The notes: generated by a model not told the origin, from the letters alone. A stretch of 31,991 nt of DNA from Leptospirillum sp. (GCA_027346125.1 DAIEST010000108.1:1-31991), one strand, 5' to 3'. Shown: positions 14,292-22,198, numbered from the stretch's first letter. Made by a program: numbers and translations.

Positions 14292-15656
14292 TTGGCCGTA
14301 TTCGTATTGGACAAACACAAGAAACCCCTGATGCCGTGCTCGGAAAAACGGGCCCGGCTTCTCCTCGAACGCAGGAAAGCGGTCGTCCATACAATCGCGC
14401 CGTTCACGATCCGGCTGAAAGAGAGGGTCGGAGGCTTGATCCAGCCCGTCCGGATCAAGATCGATCCCGGATCGAAGACCACGGGATTTGCTGTCGTCCG
14501 CGAGGAGAAGGAGGAGGGCGGGACGACCGCCCGTATCCTCTTTCAGGCGGAGCTCCACCACCGGGGAGGGCAGATCAAAAAGAAGCTTGACCAGAGACGG
14601 GCCTTTCGCAGAGGGAGACGCAGCCGCCTCCGCTACCGGAAACCCCGGTTCGACAACCGGACGCGTCCGTCGGGGTGGCTTCCGCCGTCCCTGAGACACC
14701 GGGTTGACACGACCCTCTCCTGGGTCGAACGGTTCCGGAGACGGGTTCCCGTTTCCGGCCTTTCCCAGGAACTGGTCCGCTTCGACACGCAGAGACTTGA
14801 GAACCCGGAGATCTCCGGAACCCTCTACCAGCAGGGAACGCTTTTCGGATACGAGGTCCGGGAATATCTCCTGGAGAAATGGGGGCGCCAGTGTGCTTAC
14901 TGCGGGGCGAAGAACGTCCTCCTGGAGATCGATCATATCCGGCCCGGAAGCCGGGGCGGGTCGGACCGGGTCGCAAACCTGGCCCTGGCTTGCCGTCCCT
15001 GTAACGAGACGAAGGGAAACCGACCGGTGGGGGAGTTTCTGGCAAAAAGGCCGGAGGTCCTGAACCGGGTTCTCTCCCGGGCCAAGGCACCGCTCAAAGA
15101 CGCGGCGGCCGTCAACAATACCAGGAGGGCGCTCTTCGAGCGTCTTTCCGCAACGGGCCTTCCCGTAGAAACGGGATCGGGAGGACGGACCAGATGGAAC
15201 CGGATCCGGTTCGGGATCCCCAAGGGGCATTCCCTCGACGCGGCGTGCGTCGGGAGCGTGGATCGCGTCACCGGCTGGAACGCCCCGGTTCTGGCAATCA
15301 AGGCCACAGGCCGGGGAGCCTACCAGCGGACCCGGCTCGACGCCTTCGGATTTCCCAGGGGATATCTGACCCGTGAGAAGAGACATTTCAGCTTCCAGAC
15401 AGGGGACAGGGTCCGGGCCGTCGTTCCCGCGGGGAAAAAAGCCGGAACCCATGTCGGACGGGTCGCCGTCCGGGCCTCCGGGAGCTTCAACATCCAGACC
15501 GGATCCGGGGTGGTCCAGGGGATCTCCCACAAACACTGTCGGCTCATCCAGCGGTCCGACGGGTACGGGTATTCACTGGAAGCACGGAAAGGAGAAGAGG
15601 GAACGGCGCTATCCCTCCCCGCCCTGAACGGCGGGCTTTCCCGCGCGACAGGATGA
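14292..15656 (+). CDS. iscB: IscB, RNA-guided RuvC/HNH endonuclease
   Basis: IscB is the compact omega-RNA-guided DNA nuclease ancestral to Cas9. The 454-aa protein has every expected part in order: PLMP domain (KKPLMPCSEKRARLLLERRKA, 10-30), RuvC-I with Asp58 in IKIDPGSKTTG, an Arg-rich bridge helix (101-123), RuvC-II with Glu160 in LSQELVRFD, an HNH domain (201-243) with zinc Cys201/204/234/237 and catalytic His215 in IDHI, RuvC-III with His313 and Asp316 in GHSLDAA, and a C-terminal target-adaptor region. All catalytic residues are intact. The start is TTG at 14292, with GGGAG 6 nt before it. The last residues are encoded by the right-end hairpin and by host sequence beyond it, and the stop overlaps the xthA ATG. 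Codon use looks like the host. Confidence 0.93.
   Translation: MAVFVLDKHKKPLMPCSEKRARLLLERRKAVVHTIAPFTIRLKERVGGLIQPVRIKIDPGSKTTGFAVVREEKEEGGTTARILFQAELHHRGGQIKKKLDQRRAFRRGRRSRLRYRKPRFDNRTRPSGWLPPSLRHRVDTTLSWVERFRRRVPVSGLSQELVRFDTQRLENPEISGTLYQQGTLFGYEVREYLLEKWGRQCAYCGAKNVLLEIDHIRPGSRGGSDRVANLALACRPCNETKGNRPVGEFLAKRPEVLNRVLSRAKAPLKDAAAVNNTRRALFERLSATGLPVETGSGGRTRWNRIRFGIPKGHSLDAACVGSVDRVTGWNAPVLAIKATGRGAYQRTRLDAFGFPRGYLTREKRHFSFQTGDRVRAVVPAGKKAGTHVGRVAVRASGSFNIQTGSGVVQGISHKHCRLIQRSDGYGYSLEARKGEEGTALSLPALNGGLSRATG
15617..15638 (+). repeat. right-end hairpin of the IscB element
   Basis: CCCGCC-CTGAAC-GGCGGG (15618-15635) forms a 6-bp stem. It lies inside the 3' end of the iscB frame, where it encodes the residues LPALNGG, and mirrors the left end. 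Confidence 0.8.
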
Positions 15657-16423
15657 TGAAAGCCACCACGTGGAACGTCAACTCCCTCAAGGTCCGATTG
15701 CCGCAGGTTCTGGACTGGATCGACCGTGAACGGCCGGACATCCTCTGCCTCCAGGAAACAAAGATCCCGGACGCCCAGTTTCCGGTCGACCAGTTCCGGG
15801 AAAAAGGCTATCATGTCGTCTTTTCCGGTCAGCCCACCTATAACGGCGTGGCCATTCTCTCGACACACCCCGCCGGCTCTGTCGAAAACGCCTTCCCCGG
15901 ATGGGAGGACGATCATCGCCGATTCCTTTCCGCCGTCATCGGCGGGGTTCGCGTCATCAATGTGTATGTTCCGAACGGGCAGGACCTCGACTCGCCCAAA
16001 TTTCCCTACAAGCTCGAATGGCTGTCCCGATTGCAGACCTATATGAAACAGTTCAGCTCCGAAAAGGATTCTGTCCTTCTGATGGGGGACTTCAATATTG
16101 TTTCTGGCGATCTGGACTCATGGGATCCGGAAGGGATGAAGGACCAGATCTTTCTCTCGGAACCGGAGAGAAGCCGCCTCCAGGCCTTGCTGGGCATGGG
16201 ATACACCGACCTGTTCCGCTTCAAGAATCCCGACCTCCGCGAGTTCAGCTGGTGGGACTACCGCATGGGCAATTTTCATCGGAATCGGGGACTCAGGATC
16301 GACCTGATTCTGGGCTCAAAACCGCTTCTGGCCCGTTGTGAAGACGTACGGATCGGCCGGGAAACCAGAAAAAACGAGCGACCGTCCGATCATGCCCCGG
16401 TAACCGCCCATTTCCACGACTGA
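15653..16423 (+). CDS. xthA: exodeoxyribonuclease III (AP endonuclease, ExoIII family)
   Basis: Cleaves DNA at abasic sites and trims 3' blocks in base excision repair. The 256-aa protein begins ATTWNVNSLKVRLPQVLDWI and has LQETKIPD with metal-ligand Glu35, YVPNGQDL, LLMGDFNIV, WWDYR and SDHAPVTAHF at the end, the complete ExoIII motif set. Two ATGs (15653 and 15656) are possible. The first overlaps the iscB stop as ATGA. No good SD is visible; only ACAGG lies directly before. Before insertion it probably followed the ChaC-like gene, whose GGAGG at 13997-14001 is now 1.6 kb away. Confidence 0.95.
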   Translation: MMKATTWNVNSLKVRLPQVLDWIDRERPDILCLQETKIPDAQFPVDQFREKGYHVVFSGQPTYNGVAILSTHPAGSVENAFPGWEDDHRRFLSAVIGGVRVINVYVPNGQDLDSPKFPYKLEWLSRLQTYMKQFSSEKDSVLLMGDFNIVSGDLDSWDPEGMKDQIFLSEPERSRLQALLGMGYTDLFRFKNPDLREFSWWDYRMGNFHRNRGLRIDLILGSKPLLARCEDVRIGRETRKNERPSDHAPVTAHFHD

Positions 16424-16724
16424 CAGAATCGGTCTCCCTCGCTCATCCCCTTTTCCGTTCCTCCCGGGACTTTCCCCGGAAACAGTCCCCTGAATGAACT
16501 TTCCCACCGCCAAACCGCCTCAGCGGTTGTCGCAGGGGTTTCCTCTTTCGCCGAGGATGCACGAAGCCGTTTTGGTCCTTGCGTCCCAATGTTCCGGACC
16601 GCAAGCTCATTCACGCAAAAAAGACTCCGGTCCGGATCCGTGGCGAAGGCATGGGTGGCCTGTGGGCCACAGCAACGTGAAAAAACCCTCCGGAAATGAG
16701 GACCGGGGGTGTCTCGACTCCTTC
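16424..16724. other. intergenic region downstream of xthA
   Basis: About 300 nt without a supported gene. Two small hairpins are visible: AACCGC-CTCA-GCGGTT (16513-16528) and GTGGCC-TGTG-GGCCAC (16655-16670). Neither is followed by a T-run. The first could end the xthA transcript. Confidence 0.45.
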
Positions 16725-16753
16725 TTGACAGATAGACTGGGGGAGTATACGAT
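16725..16753 (+). promoter_or_regulatory. promoter with RcnR-type G-tract operator in the spacer
   Basis: TTGACA (16725-16730), a 17-nt spacer, then TACGAT (16748-16753). The spacer contains ACT-GGGGG-AGT (16736-16746) followed by ATAC. RcnR sites are known to read TACT, a G-tract, then AGTA, so this looks like an autoregulatory operator for the gene directly downstream. A start near 16760 would exclude the ATG at 16752. Confidence 0.6.
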
Positions 16754-16781
16754 GTCACCGTCTTTTGGAATGGAGGGTTTA

Positions 16782-17063
16782 TTGCATACCGTTCGCAACC
16801 GGAAAAAGCTTCTCGACCGGGTCCGGAGAATTCACGGCCAGATCGATGGTCTCGAGAAATTGCTGGAACGGGGGAACGACGAAGATGTTTCCCTTATCCT
16901 CCAGACGGTGGCATCTTCCCGCGGGGCGCTGAACGGTCTCATGGGAGAGCTGATCGAAGGGCATATCCGGGACCACATTCTGAAAGAAGACGACTACCCG
17001 TATACCGATCGTGAACATGCGGTCGAGGTCGTACTGGAAGTCATCAAACGTTATCTCAAATGA
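16782..17063 (+). CDS. CsoR/RcnR/FrmR-family metal-responsive repressor, Cys ligand replaced by Val
   Basis: All-helical DNA-binding repressor family that leaves DNA on binding Cu, Ni/Co, Zn or formaldehyde. The 93-aa protein reads HTVRNRKKLLDRVRRIHGQIDGLE at the start, then LQTVASSRGALNGLMGELIEGHIRDHI. Aligned to E. coli RcnR, the ligands His3, His60 and His64 correspond to His2, His61 and His65 here, but Cys35 aligns with Val36. TTG at 16782 is chosen: GGAGG is 5 nt upstream and it places His2 as in RcnR. ATGs at 16770 and 16752 are in frame, but the latter lies in the promoter. It is probably autoregulated through 16736-16746. Targets may include the metal ATPase operon downstream. Confidence 0.85.
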   Translation: MHTVRNRKKLLDRVRRIHGQIDGLEKLLERGNDEDVSLILQTVASSRGALNGLMGELIEGHIRDHILKEDDYPYTDREHAVEVVLEVIKRYLK

Positions 17064-17445
17064 CATCGGACAGTCTGTCCGGCAACGCTTGCCCGGGCCG
17101 TGAAGGGTCCAAAAGAGGATAAAATCGTTTCGGAAATACCGGGACGTCCTCTCTTTTCCCTGTCACCGCCACAACACAAGGAGCCCTGAATGGACGGCGA
17201 CTCGAGTCCCTGGCGGAAGGGGAAGGAGGAAACGAGGTCATAGCCGGATACCGGGCTTCTCCAACAAGTGCCGGACGCTCTTTCCCTTCTTCAAGTTTCT
17301 TCCTCACCCCTCTCCGCTTTTCGATCCCATGAAAAGAAAAAAACAAACGACACAGACTTTCCGTCCTTCCCTGTTTCTTTTTCCGGTCACGACGGAAAGT
17401 CTCCGGCGCATGTCTTTACAGTGAGCAAAAAGCGGAGGGTTTCCC
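17064..17445. other. intergenic region after the RcnR-like gene
   Basis: About 380 nt with no supported gene. A palindrome CGGACAG-T-CTGTCCG (17067-17081) directly follows the stop codon and may mark the transcript end, but no T-run follows. TTTCCG and CGGAAA form another short inverted pair near 17369-17399. Frames here have no SD and no recognisable motif. Confidence 0.4.
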
Positions 17446-17559
17446 ATGTACACAGCATTTGCCGTATTGGGTCGAGGGTTTCATGCGCTCGTTCGCGCAC
17501 TCGGATTTCTTCTCGTTCTCATGAACGAACCCGGGAGCTTCGGCCGAATCACGCCCTGA
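17446..17559 (+). CDS. possible 37-aa hydrophobic peptide
   Basis: An ATG at 17446 has GGAGGG (17434-17439) 6 nt upstream. The frame encodes 37 residues, MYTAFAVLGRGFHALVRALG followed by FLLVLMNEPG and a short polar tail. It could form one membrane helix (about 13-26, with one Arg). It is too short to assign to a family. It lies between an RcnR-like regulator and an operon ending in an MgtA-type ATPase. The SD and hydrophobic bias are the only support, and chance is possible. Confidence 0.3.
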   Translation: MYTAFAVLGRGFHALVRALGFLLVLMNEPGSFGRITP

Positions 17560-17593
17560 ACCGACCAGAATATTGCACCGTATGACCGTCTGC

Positions 17594-17652
17594 GTGTCCC
17601 AATACACCATCAAGCCTTGATGGACAAATCCACCATGTCTGTATTGGGGCAC
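17594..17652. repeat. nested inverted repeats in the leader of the TPR-OMP-mgtA genes
   Basis: Outer arms GTGTCCCAATACA (17594-17606) and TGTATTGGGGCAC (17640-17652) pair over 13 positions with one G-T. Directly inside the left arm is a palindrome CCATCAAG-C-CTTGATGG (17607-17623). The element ends 54 nt before the TPR gene start. It could be a hairpin in the leader RNA, a protein-binding site or a remnant of a mobile element. Confidence 0.6.
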
Positions 17653-17706
17653 AGCGAGCAGTCCATCTATTCATTGACTTTAAGGATCGAAACAGAGGAA
17701 TCAAAC

Positions 17707-18273
17707 ATGACACGAACAATTCGACGACTTGTGTTCGGAGCGCTCCCCGGACTCCTGCTCCTTTCAGGGCTGGGATGCGCTTCTCTGACCCCGTCCCAGA
17801 ATCCCGGGAAAACTCCCTCCCGATCTTTTTCTCAAGACCTTGCCGCTGGCCGGATCGACTTGGCCCGACTTGACCTCTCCCGCACACTGAAGCTCGACCC
17901 TCATGACTTTGCCGCCTGGAACAATCTCGCCTATCTCGACTTCCGACGGCACGATTACCCCAAAGCGGAAGGTGACCTCGACAAAGGTCTGGCCCTAAAT
18001 CCCGGGAATCCCTTTCTCCGGCTGAATAAGGCCCGACTCCTCCTTGCAGAAAGCAGATATCCTGAAGCACGGACCATGCTTCTCTCTCTCGAACCTATAC
18101 ACCCATGGCCTCCTGGATTCCGGCTTCTCCTCGCCATTGCCGATCTTCACACGGGACACCAGGAGGCATCCCGTACCCTCCTGAACGAGATACTGAACTC
18201 CCGACCAATGGATAAAATGGCTCAAAATTACTTATTTCAAATTGAAAAAGGAAGTAAAGAAAATAATGGCTAA
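17707..18273 (+). CDS. TPR-containing probable lipoprotein
   Basis: The 188-aa exported protein starts with a basic N-region and a hydrophobic stretch (about 8-22) ending at Cys24 (LLLLSGLGCAS). The lipobox is loose (G-L-G-C), so lipidation is likely but not sure. Residues about 45-175 form tetratricopeptide-like repeats: LDLSRTLKLDPHDFAAWNNL, then YLDFRRHDYPKAEGDLDKGL with ALNPGNPFLRLNKA, then ADLHTGHQEASRTLLNEIL. These usually hold protein partners together in the envelope. GAGGA lies before the ATG at 17707. The stop overlaps the start of the outer-membrane protein gene by 8 nt, so the two are coupled. Confidence 0.72.
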   Translation: MTRTIRRLVFGALPGLLLLSGLGCASLTPSQNPGKTPSRSFSQDLAAGRIDLARLDLSRTLKLDPHDFAAWNNLAYLDFRRHDYPKAEGDLDKGLALNPGNPFLRLNKARLLLAESRYPEARTMLLSLEPIHPWPPGFRLLLAIADLHTGHQEASRTLLNEILNSRPMDKMAQNYLFQIEKGSKENNG

Positions 18274-19381
18274 ATTCATTCATCAGACTCACAGTTCTCC
18301 AAAAACAGGGCCATTTAAACTACTGGCTATGGGAGTCCTCGCTTTCTTCTTTTCTATGTTTCAACCGGTCTCAGCGCAGTCAGCGGAAACCCCCTCGGAT
18401 GTGACTCCCCCTTCCGCATATGAAGAGGACCGGAATCACGATCTGGTCCCGGATCTTGAACCCCTCCAGCCCACCTATCTCTCCTGGGGCCCGAACACCA
18501 GCGGTCCATTCTTCACCGGCACCGCCGAAGTCGAACCTGTCGGATCGTTCTTTATTGAACCGTATGTCTACGATTTTCTTCAGCCGTCCCTGGGAACATC
18601 CATCCTCTCCATGCCCGAGAGAATCAGTATCGGGGTCAGCAAAAACTGGGAATTCGACGTGAGCATTCCAATCGTCGTCAACCAGGCGACCTCCCCGACC
18701 ACTCCCCCCGGACAGTCGATCCAGAACCTGGGCATCGGAGACACCCTTCTCTGGTTCAAGCGTCAATTCAGCAGTGATGGAAACGCCTACTCCTTCTGGG
18801 CCAGACCGGCCATGACGCTTGAAGCCCAGTTCACGCTTCCGACCGGCCGCTACCTGAATCTCGATCCGAACCAGTACACGACCGACCAGACCGGGGACGG
18901 AAGTTTTGACGAAGGGATTTACCTCATCCTCAGAAAACATTTCAAACCGTTCATGCTCTACTTCCAGGCCGGCGACATCCTCCTGAACCCGACCACAGTG
19001 GGACCGGGATACACGATGAACAACCAGATGAGCACGACAACCCAGCCCCAGAAAATCGTCAACGGAAATCTCCTTTATTACGCTGGAAGCTTCGAACATG
19101 TGTTGAACGATACATGGGGGGCAGGTTACCTCCTGGAATTCTTCGGGGAAAGCCAGGATGGACAGAGTCTTCTCTTTGGAACGGCCAATACGCCGGCCTG
19201 GTCGTTCATCTGGGTCGATCCCGCCATCGAGATCACCTGGCCCTACGAAGGTCCCATCAACATCACATGGGGGGCAGGGATGGCGTTTCCCCTCTACCAG
19301 TCGAACTACCCACGGACTTACACCCCCATGGGAACCATCTCCGTCTATTACAACGGACCGTTCGGATATCGGGGAGAGTAG
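18266..19381 (+). CDS. predicted outer-membrane beta-barrel protein
   Basis: The 371-aa protein has a signal peptide (about 1-40, hydrophobic GVLAFFFSMFQPVSA then QSAETP). The rest is rich in alternating aromatic and polar stretches ending in SVYYNGPFGYRGE, as in outer-membrane barrels. I do not recognise a specific family beyond a general transporter/MetA-pathway-like look. I use ATG at 18266; a TTG at 18242 would add eight residues. The gene overlaps the TPR gene by 8 nt and precedes mgtA by 32 nt, so the three look like one transcript. A role in letting cations or other solutes through the outer membrane is inference from context only. Confidence 0.65.
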   Translation: MAKFIHQTHSSPKTGPFKLLAMGVLAFFFSMFQPVSAQSAETPSDVTPPSAYEEDRNHDLVPDLEPLQPTYLSWGPNTSGPFFTGTAEVEPVGSFFIEPYVYDFLQPSLGTSILSMPERISIGVSKNWEFDVSIPIVVNQATSPTTPPGQSIQNLGIGDTLLWFKRQFSSDGNAYSFWARPAMTLEAQFTLPTGRYLNLDPNQYTTDQTGDGSFDEGIYLILRKHFKPFMLYFQAGDILLNPTTVGPGYTMNNQMSTTTQPQKIVNGNLLYYAGSFEHVLNDTWGAGYLLEFFGESQDGQSLLFGTANTPAWSFIWVDPAIEITWPYEGPINITWGAGMAFPLYQSNYPRTYTPMGTISVYYNGPFGYRGE

Positions 19382-19413
19382 ATTCCGCGCAAAACATGAC
19401 TAAGGAGAACGTC

Positions 19414-22104
19414 ATGAGGACATTGTCAAAGGAAAGCAGAGAAACACGAACAGATCCGGACCCCTTCAGTCCGAACGGGACGTCATACCGCCATGGTCCA
19501 TTTTTCTTCAAAGCGGCGGATTTCAGCCCGAATGAACTTTACATCCATCTGGACGGCAGTCCACAGGGTCTGACCGAGGACGATGCCCGATCAAGACGGG
19601 AGCGCCTGGGCCCAAACGAGATCGGTCAGGAAAGCCTCCAGTGGCCCAGGCAGCTCCTGAAAGCCCTTCTGAACCCGTTCATTCTCCTTTTGACCGCACT
19701 TGCGATCATTTCCGACCTGACCGACGACCAAAGGGGCGCAACTGTCATGGGTGCGATGGTCACGATCAGCGTCTGCCTGACATTCTTTCAGGAGTTTCGC
19801 TCAACCCGGGCGGCCCAGAAACTCCAGTCCATGGTCAGCACAAGCGCCACTGCTGTCCGGCGCCACAGCACGGGAGTCCGGAAACAGGACTTTCCCAGAG
19901 AAGAGCCCCTGGTCTCCAGACGCGTTGAGATACCGATCAGAGAGCTGGTTCCGGGAGACCTCATCCATCTCTCCGCCGGGGACATGGTACCGGCAGATGT
20001 ACGGATCCTCTCCTCGAAAGATCTTTTTGTCGGCCAGTCCTCCCTGACGGGAGAATCCCTGCCCGTAGAGAAATTCCCATCCCGTTCGCCCCTTGCGCCA
20101 TCGAATCTTGTGGATCTTTCGAATATCTGCCTGATGGGGACCAGCATCGTCAGCGGAACGGCCCAGGCCATCGTCCTGAAAACGGGCCGGAATACCTTTC
20201 TGGGCTCCATCGCGAAAACCCTTTCCCGACAGCGGACACTGACGAGTTTCGACAGGGGCATTCACCGATTCACATGGCTGATGCTCAAGTTCATGATGGT
20301 GATGACGCCAACGGTCTTTCTGATCAATGGTCTCGCCAAGGGACAATGGCTCGAAGCATTCATGTTTTCCGTCGCCGTCGCCGTGGGACTGACACCGGAA
20401 ATGCTCCCCATGATCGTCACGGTCAACCTCGCCCGGGGAGCGCTTTCCATGTCCAGAAGAAAAGTCATCGTCAAGCGGCTCAATGCCATTCAGAACTTCG
20501 GCGCCATCGACGTTCTTTGCACCGACAAGACAGGAACCCTCACCCAGGACAGGGTCGTCCTGGAAAAATACGTCGACCCGCTGGGAAACCCTCAGAATCA
20601 TGTCCTGCAGTACGCCTATCTCAACAGTTTCTACCAGACGGGTCTCAAGAACCTTCTGGACGTCGCGATCCTGAATCATCACGAAGTCTGGGGAGAGTTG
20701 GGGGTCGAGAAAAACTACCGGAAGATCGATGAAATCCCGTTCGACTTTTCCCGAAAGAGAATGTCGGTCATCGTCGAGCGGGAAAATGCGCAGCACATCC
20801 TGATCTGCAAAGGAGCCCTGGAAGAAATCTTCACGATTTGCGACTCTGCCGAGATCGACGGAAGCATCCTGCCCATCGGGGAACTTCCACGGGACCGCTG
20901 TTACCGTTTGGCCCAGGAGCTGAACAATGACGGACTCAGGGTCATCGCTGTCGCCTACAAGGAGATTCCGGGAGGAGCCTCCGCTTACTCCGTCCGGGAC
21001 GAAAACCATCTTACCCTCCTGGGATTTGTCGCGTTTCTGGATCCCCCCAAGGAAACGGCACGGGAGGCCATCGGCCTCCTTTTCCGAAAAGGCGTCTCCA
21101 TGAAGGTTCTTACGGGAGACAATGATCTGGTGACCCGGAAAATCTGCCGGGAAGTGGGTCTAGAGGTCGACTCCCTGATGCTGGGTCATGAGCTTGAGAC
21201 GCTGTCCGACGACGAACTGGATTCACGTGTCGAAGAAACCACCGTTTTCGCCAAACTCACACCCGTCCAGAAAGAGCGGATCGTCCACTCCCTGCACCGC
21301 AAGGGGCGCGTCGTGGGGTTCATGGGGGACGGCATCAACGATGCGCCTGCACTGAAAGCCGCGGACGTCGGAATCTCGGTCGAAAATGCCGTCGATATCG
21401 CCAAGGAATCGGCCGATATCATCCTGCTTGAAAAAAGCCTGCTGGTCCTTGAAGAAGGCATTATCGAAGGACGAAAGGTTTTCGGGAATATCGTCAAATA
21501 CATCAAGATGGGGGCAAGCTCCAATTTCGGAAACGTGTTCAGCATCCTGGGATCCAGCGTCTTCCTCCCCTTCCTTCCGATGCAGCCGGTCCAGCTGTTG
21601 ACGCAGAACCTCCTCTACGACCTCTCACAGACCGCCATCCCGTTCGACCACGTCGACGAGGAGTATCTGGAAAAACCCAGGAAATGGGAGATCGGCGATA
21701 TCGGTCGCTTCATGCTTTTCATGGGGCCGGTCAGCTCCCTGTTCGATTATGCGACATTCGCCCTCATGTGGTTTCTGTTCAAGGCCAATACAGCGGGTCA
21801 TGCGGGAGCGTTCCAGTCGGGGTGGTTCATCGAAGGGCTTCTGTCCCAGACATTGATCGTCCATATCATCCGGACACGGAAGATCCCCTTCATCCAGAGC
21901 CGGGCATCCGGCCCCCTTTTGATCATGACCGGCGTGATCATGACGCTCGGAATCCTGATCCCGTTTTCGGCATTCGGAGCGGAAATCGGTCTCCAGCCGT
22001 TGCCCTGGAGCTATTTCCCGTGGCTGGCTGCGATGCTTGTCGCCTACTGTTTCCTTACCCAGACGGTTAAAACCTGGTTCATCCGAAAATACGGGTTCAA
22101 CTGA
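19414..22104 (+). CDS. mgtA: magnesium-translocating P-type ATPase (P3B, MgtA/MgtB type)
   Basis: Inner-membrane ATPase that imports Mg2+ (members may also move Ni or Co). The 896-aa length matches MgtA. An N-terminal cation-ATPase domain (about 38-85) is followed by helices, the actuator motif SLTGES (210-215), the P3B-type helix motif VGLTPEMLPMIV (324-335), the phosphorylation site DKTGTLTQD with Asp371, the hinge MGDGINDAPALKAADVGISV (near 635-655), and C-terminal helices with QLLTQNLLYDLSQTAIPFD. AAGGAG (19402-19407) is 6 nt before the ATG at 19414; the earlier in-frame ATG at 19396 overlaps the SD. It is last of a three-gene operon behind an RcnR-like regulator. No classical Mg riboswitch is evident. 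Confidence 0.93.
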   Translation: MRTLSKESRETRTDPDPFSPNGTSYRHGPFFFKAADFSPNELYIHLDGSPQGLTEDDARSRRERLGPNEIGQESLQWPRQLLKALLNPFILLLTALAIISDLTDDQRGATVMGAMVTISVCLTFFQEFRSTRAAQKLQSMVSTSATAVRRHSTGVRKQDFPREEPLVSRRVEIPIRELVPGDLIHLSAGDMVPADVRILSSKDLFVGQSSLTGESLPVEKFPSRSPLAPSNLVDLSNICLMGTSIVSGTAQAIVLKTGRNTFLGSIAKTLSRQRTLTSFDRGIHRFTWLMLKFMMVMTPTVFLINGLAKGQWLEAFMFSVAVAVGLTPEMLPMIVTVNLARGALSMSRRKVIVKRLNAIQNFGAIDVLCTDKTGTLTQDRVVLEKYVDPLGNPQNHVLQYAYLNSFYQTGLKNLLDVAILNHHEVWGELGVEKNYRKIDEIPFDFSRKRMSVIVERENAQHILICKGALEEIFTICDSAEIDGSILPIGELPRDRCYRLAQELNNDGLRVIAVAYKEIPGGASAYSVRDENHLTLLGFVAFLDPPKETAREAIGLLFRKGVSMKVLTGDNDLVTRKICREVGLEVDSLMLGHELETLSDDELDSRVEETTVFAKLTPVQKERIVHSLHRKGRVVGFMGDGINDAPALKAADVGISVENAVDIAKESADIILLEKSLLVLEEGIIEGRKVFGNIVKYIKMGASSNFGNVFSILGSSVFLPFLPMQPVQLLTQNLLYDLSQTAIPFDHVDEEYLEKPRKWEIGDIGRFMLFMGPVSSLFDYATFALMWFLFKANTAGHAGAFQSGWFIEGLLSQTLIVHIIRTRKIPFIQSRASGPLLIMTGVIMTLGILIPFSAFGAEIGLQPLPWSYFPWLAAMLVAYCFLTQTVKTWFIRKYGFN

Positions 22105-22138
22105 AAGCAAGAACGCCCAAACAAGGAGAGCCCTTTCA

Positions 22139-22154
22139 GGGGGCACACTCCCCC
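22139..22154. terminator. possible hairpin between convergent mgtA and LuxR gene
   Basis: GGGGG (22139-22143), loop CACACT, CCCCC (22150-22154). It lies in the 94-nt gap between convergent stops. No T-run follows on either strand, so this is a weak call. Confidence 0.3.
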
Positions 22155-22198
22155 CGGAAACACCCTTCGTCTTTGACAACGCTGAAACCAGGAAACAA

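Larger units (their letters stand above)
14011..15650 (+). mobile_element. IS200/IS605-superfamily element encoding IscB (OMEGA), no tnpA
   Basis: About 1.63 kb bounded by matching subterminal hairpins: left 14019-14041 and right 15617-15638 share CCCCGCCCTGAA-N-GGCGG and then GCTT. Inside are a structured non-coding region and iscB. No Y1 transposase gene is present, so mobility would need one in trans. The left edge probably lies near TCAAC (14012-14016), and the right edge is somewhere in 15639-15652; exact cleavage points are not resolved by one copy. It is inserted between the ChaC-like gene and xthA. Confidence 0.8.

Noticed and set aside
14256..15536. 426-codon minus-strand open frame opposite iscB
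   Set aside because: It mirrors iscB and has no recognisable motif or SD; the iscB frame has complete catalytic motifs.
14292..15656. Cas9 or TnpB identity for the RNA-guided nuclease
   Set aside because: The PLMP start, the size, the HNH insert and the lack of a recognition lobe or CRISPR repeats fit IscB; TnpB has no HNH domain.
17582..17620. 12-codon frame across the nested inverted repeats as a possible leader peptide
   Set aside because: No SD and no run of regulatory codons; too short to support.
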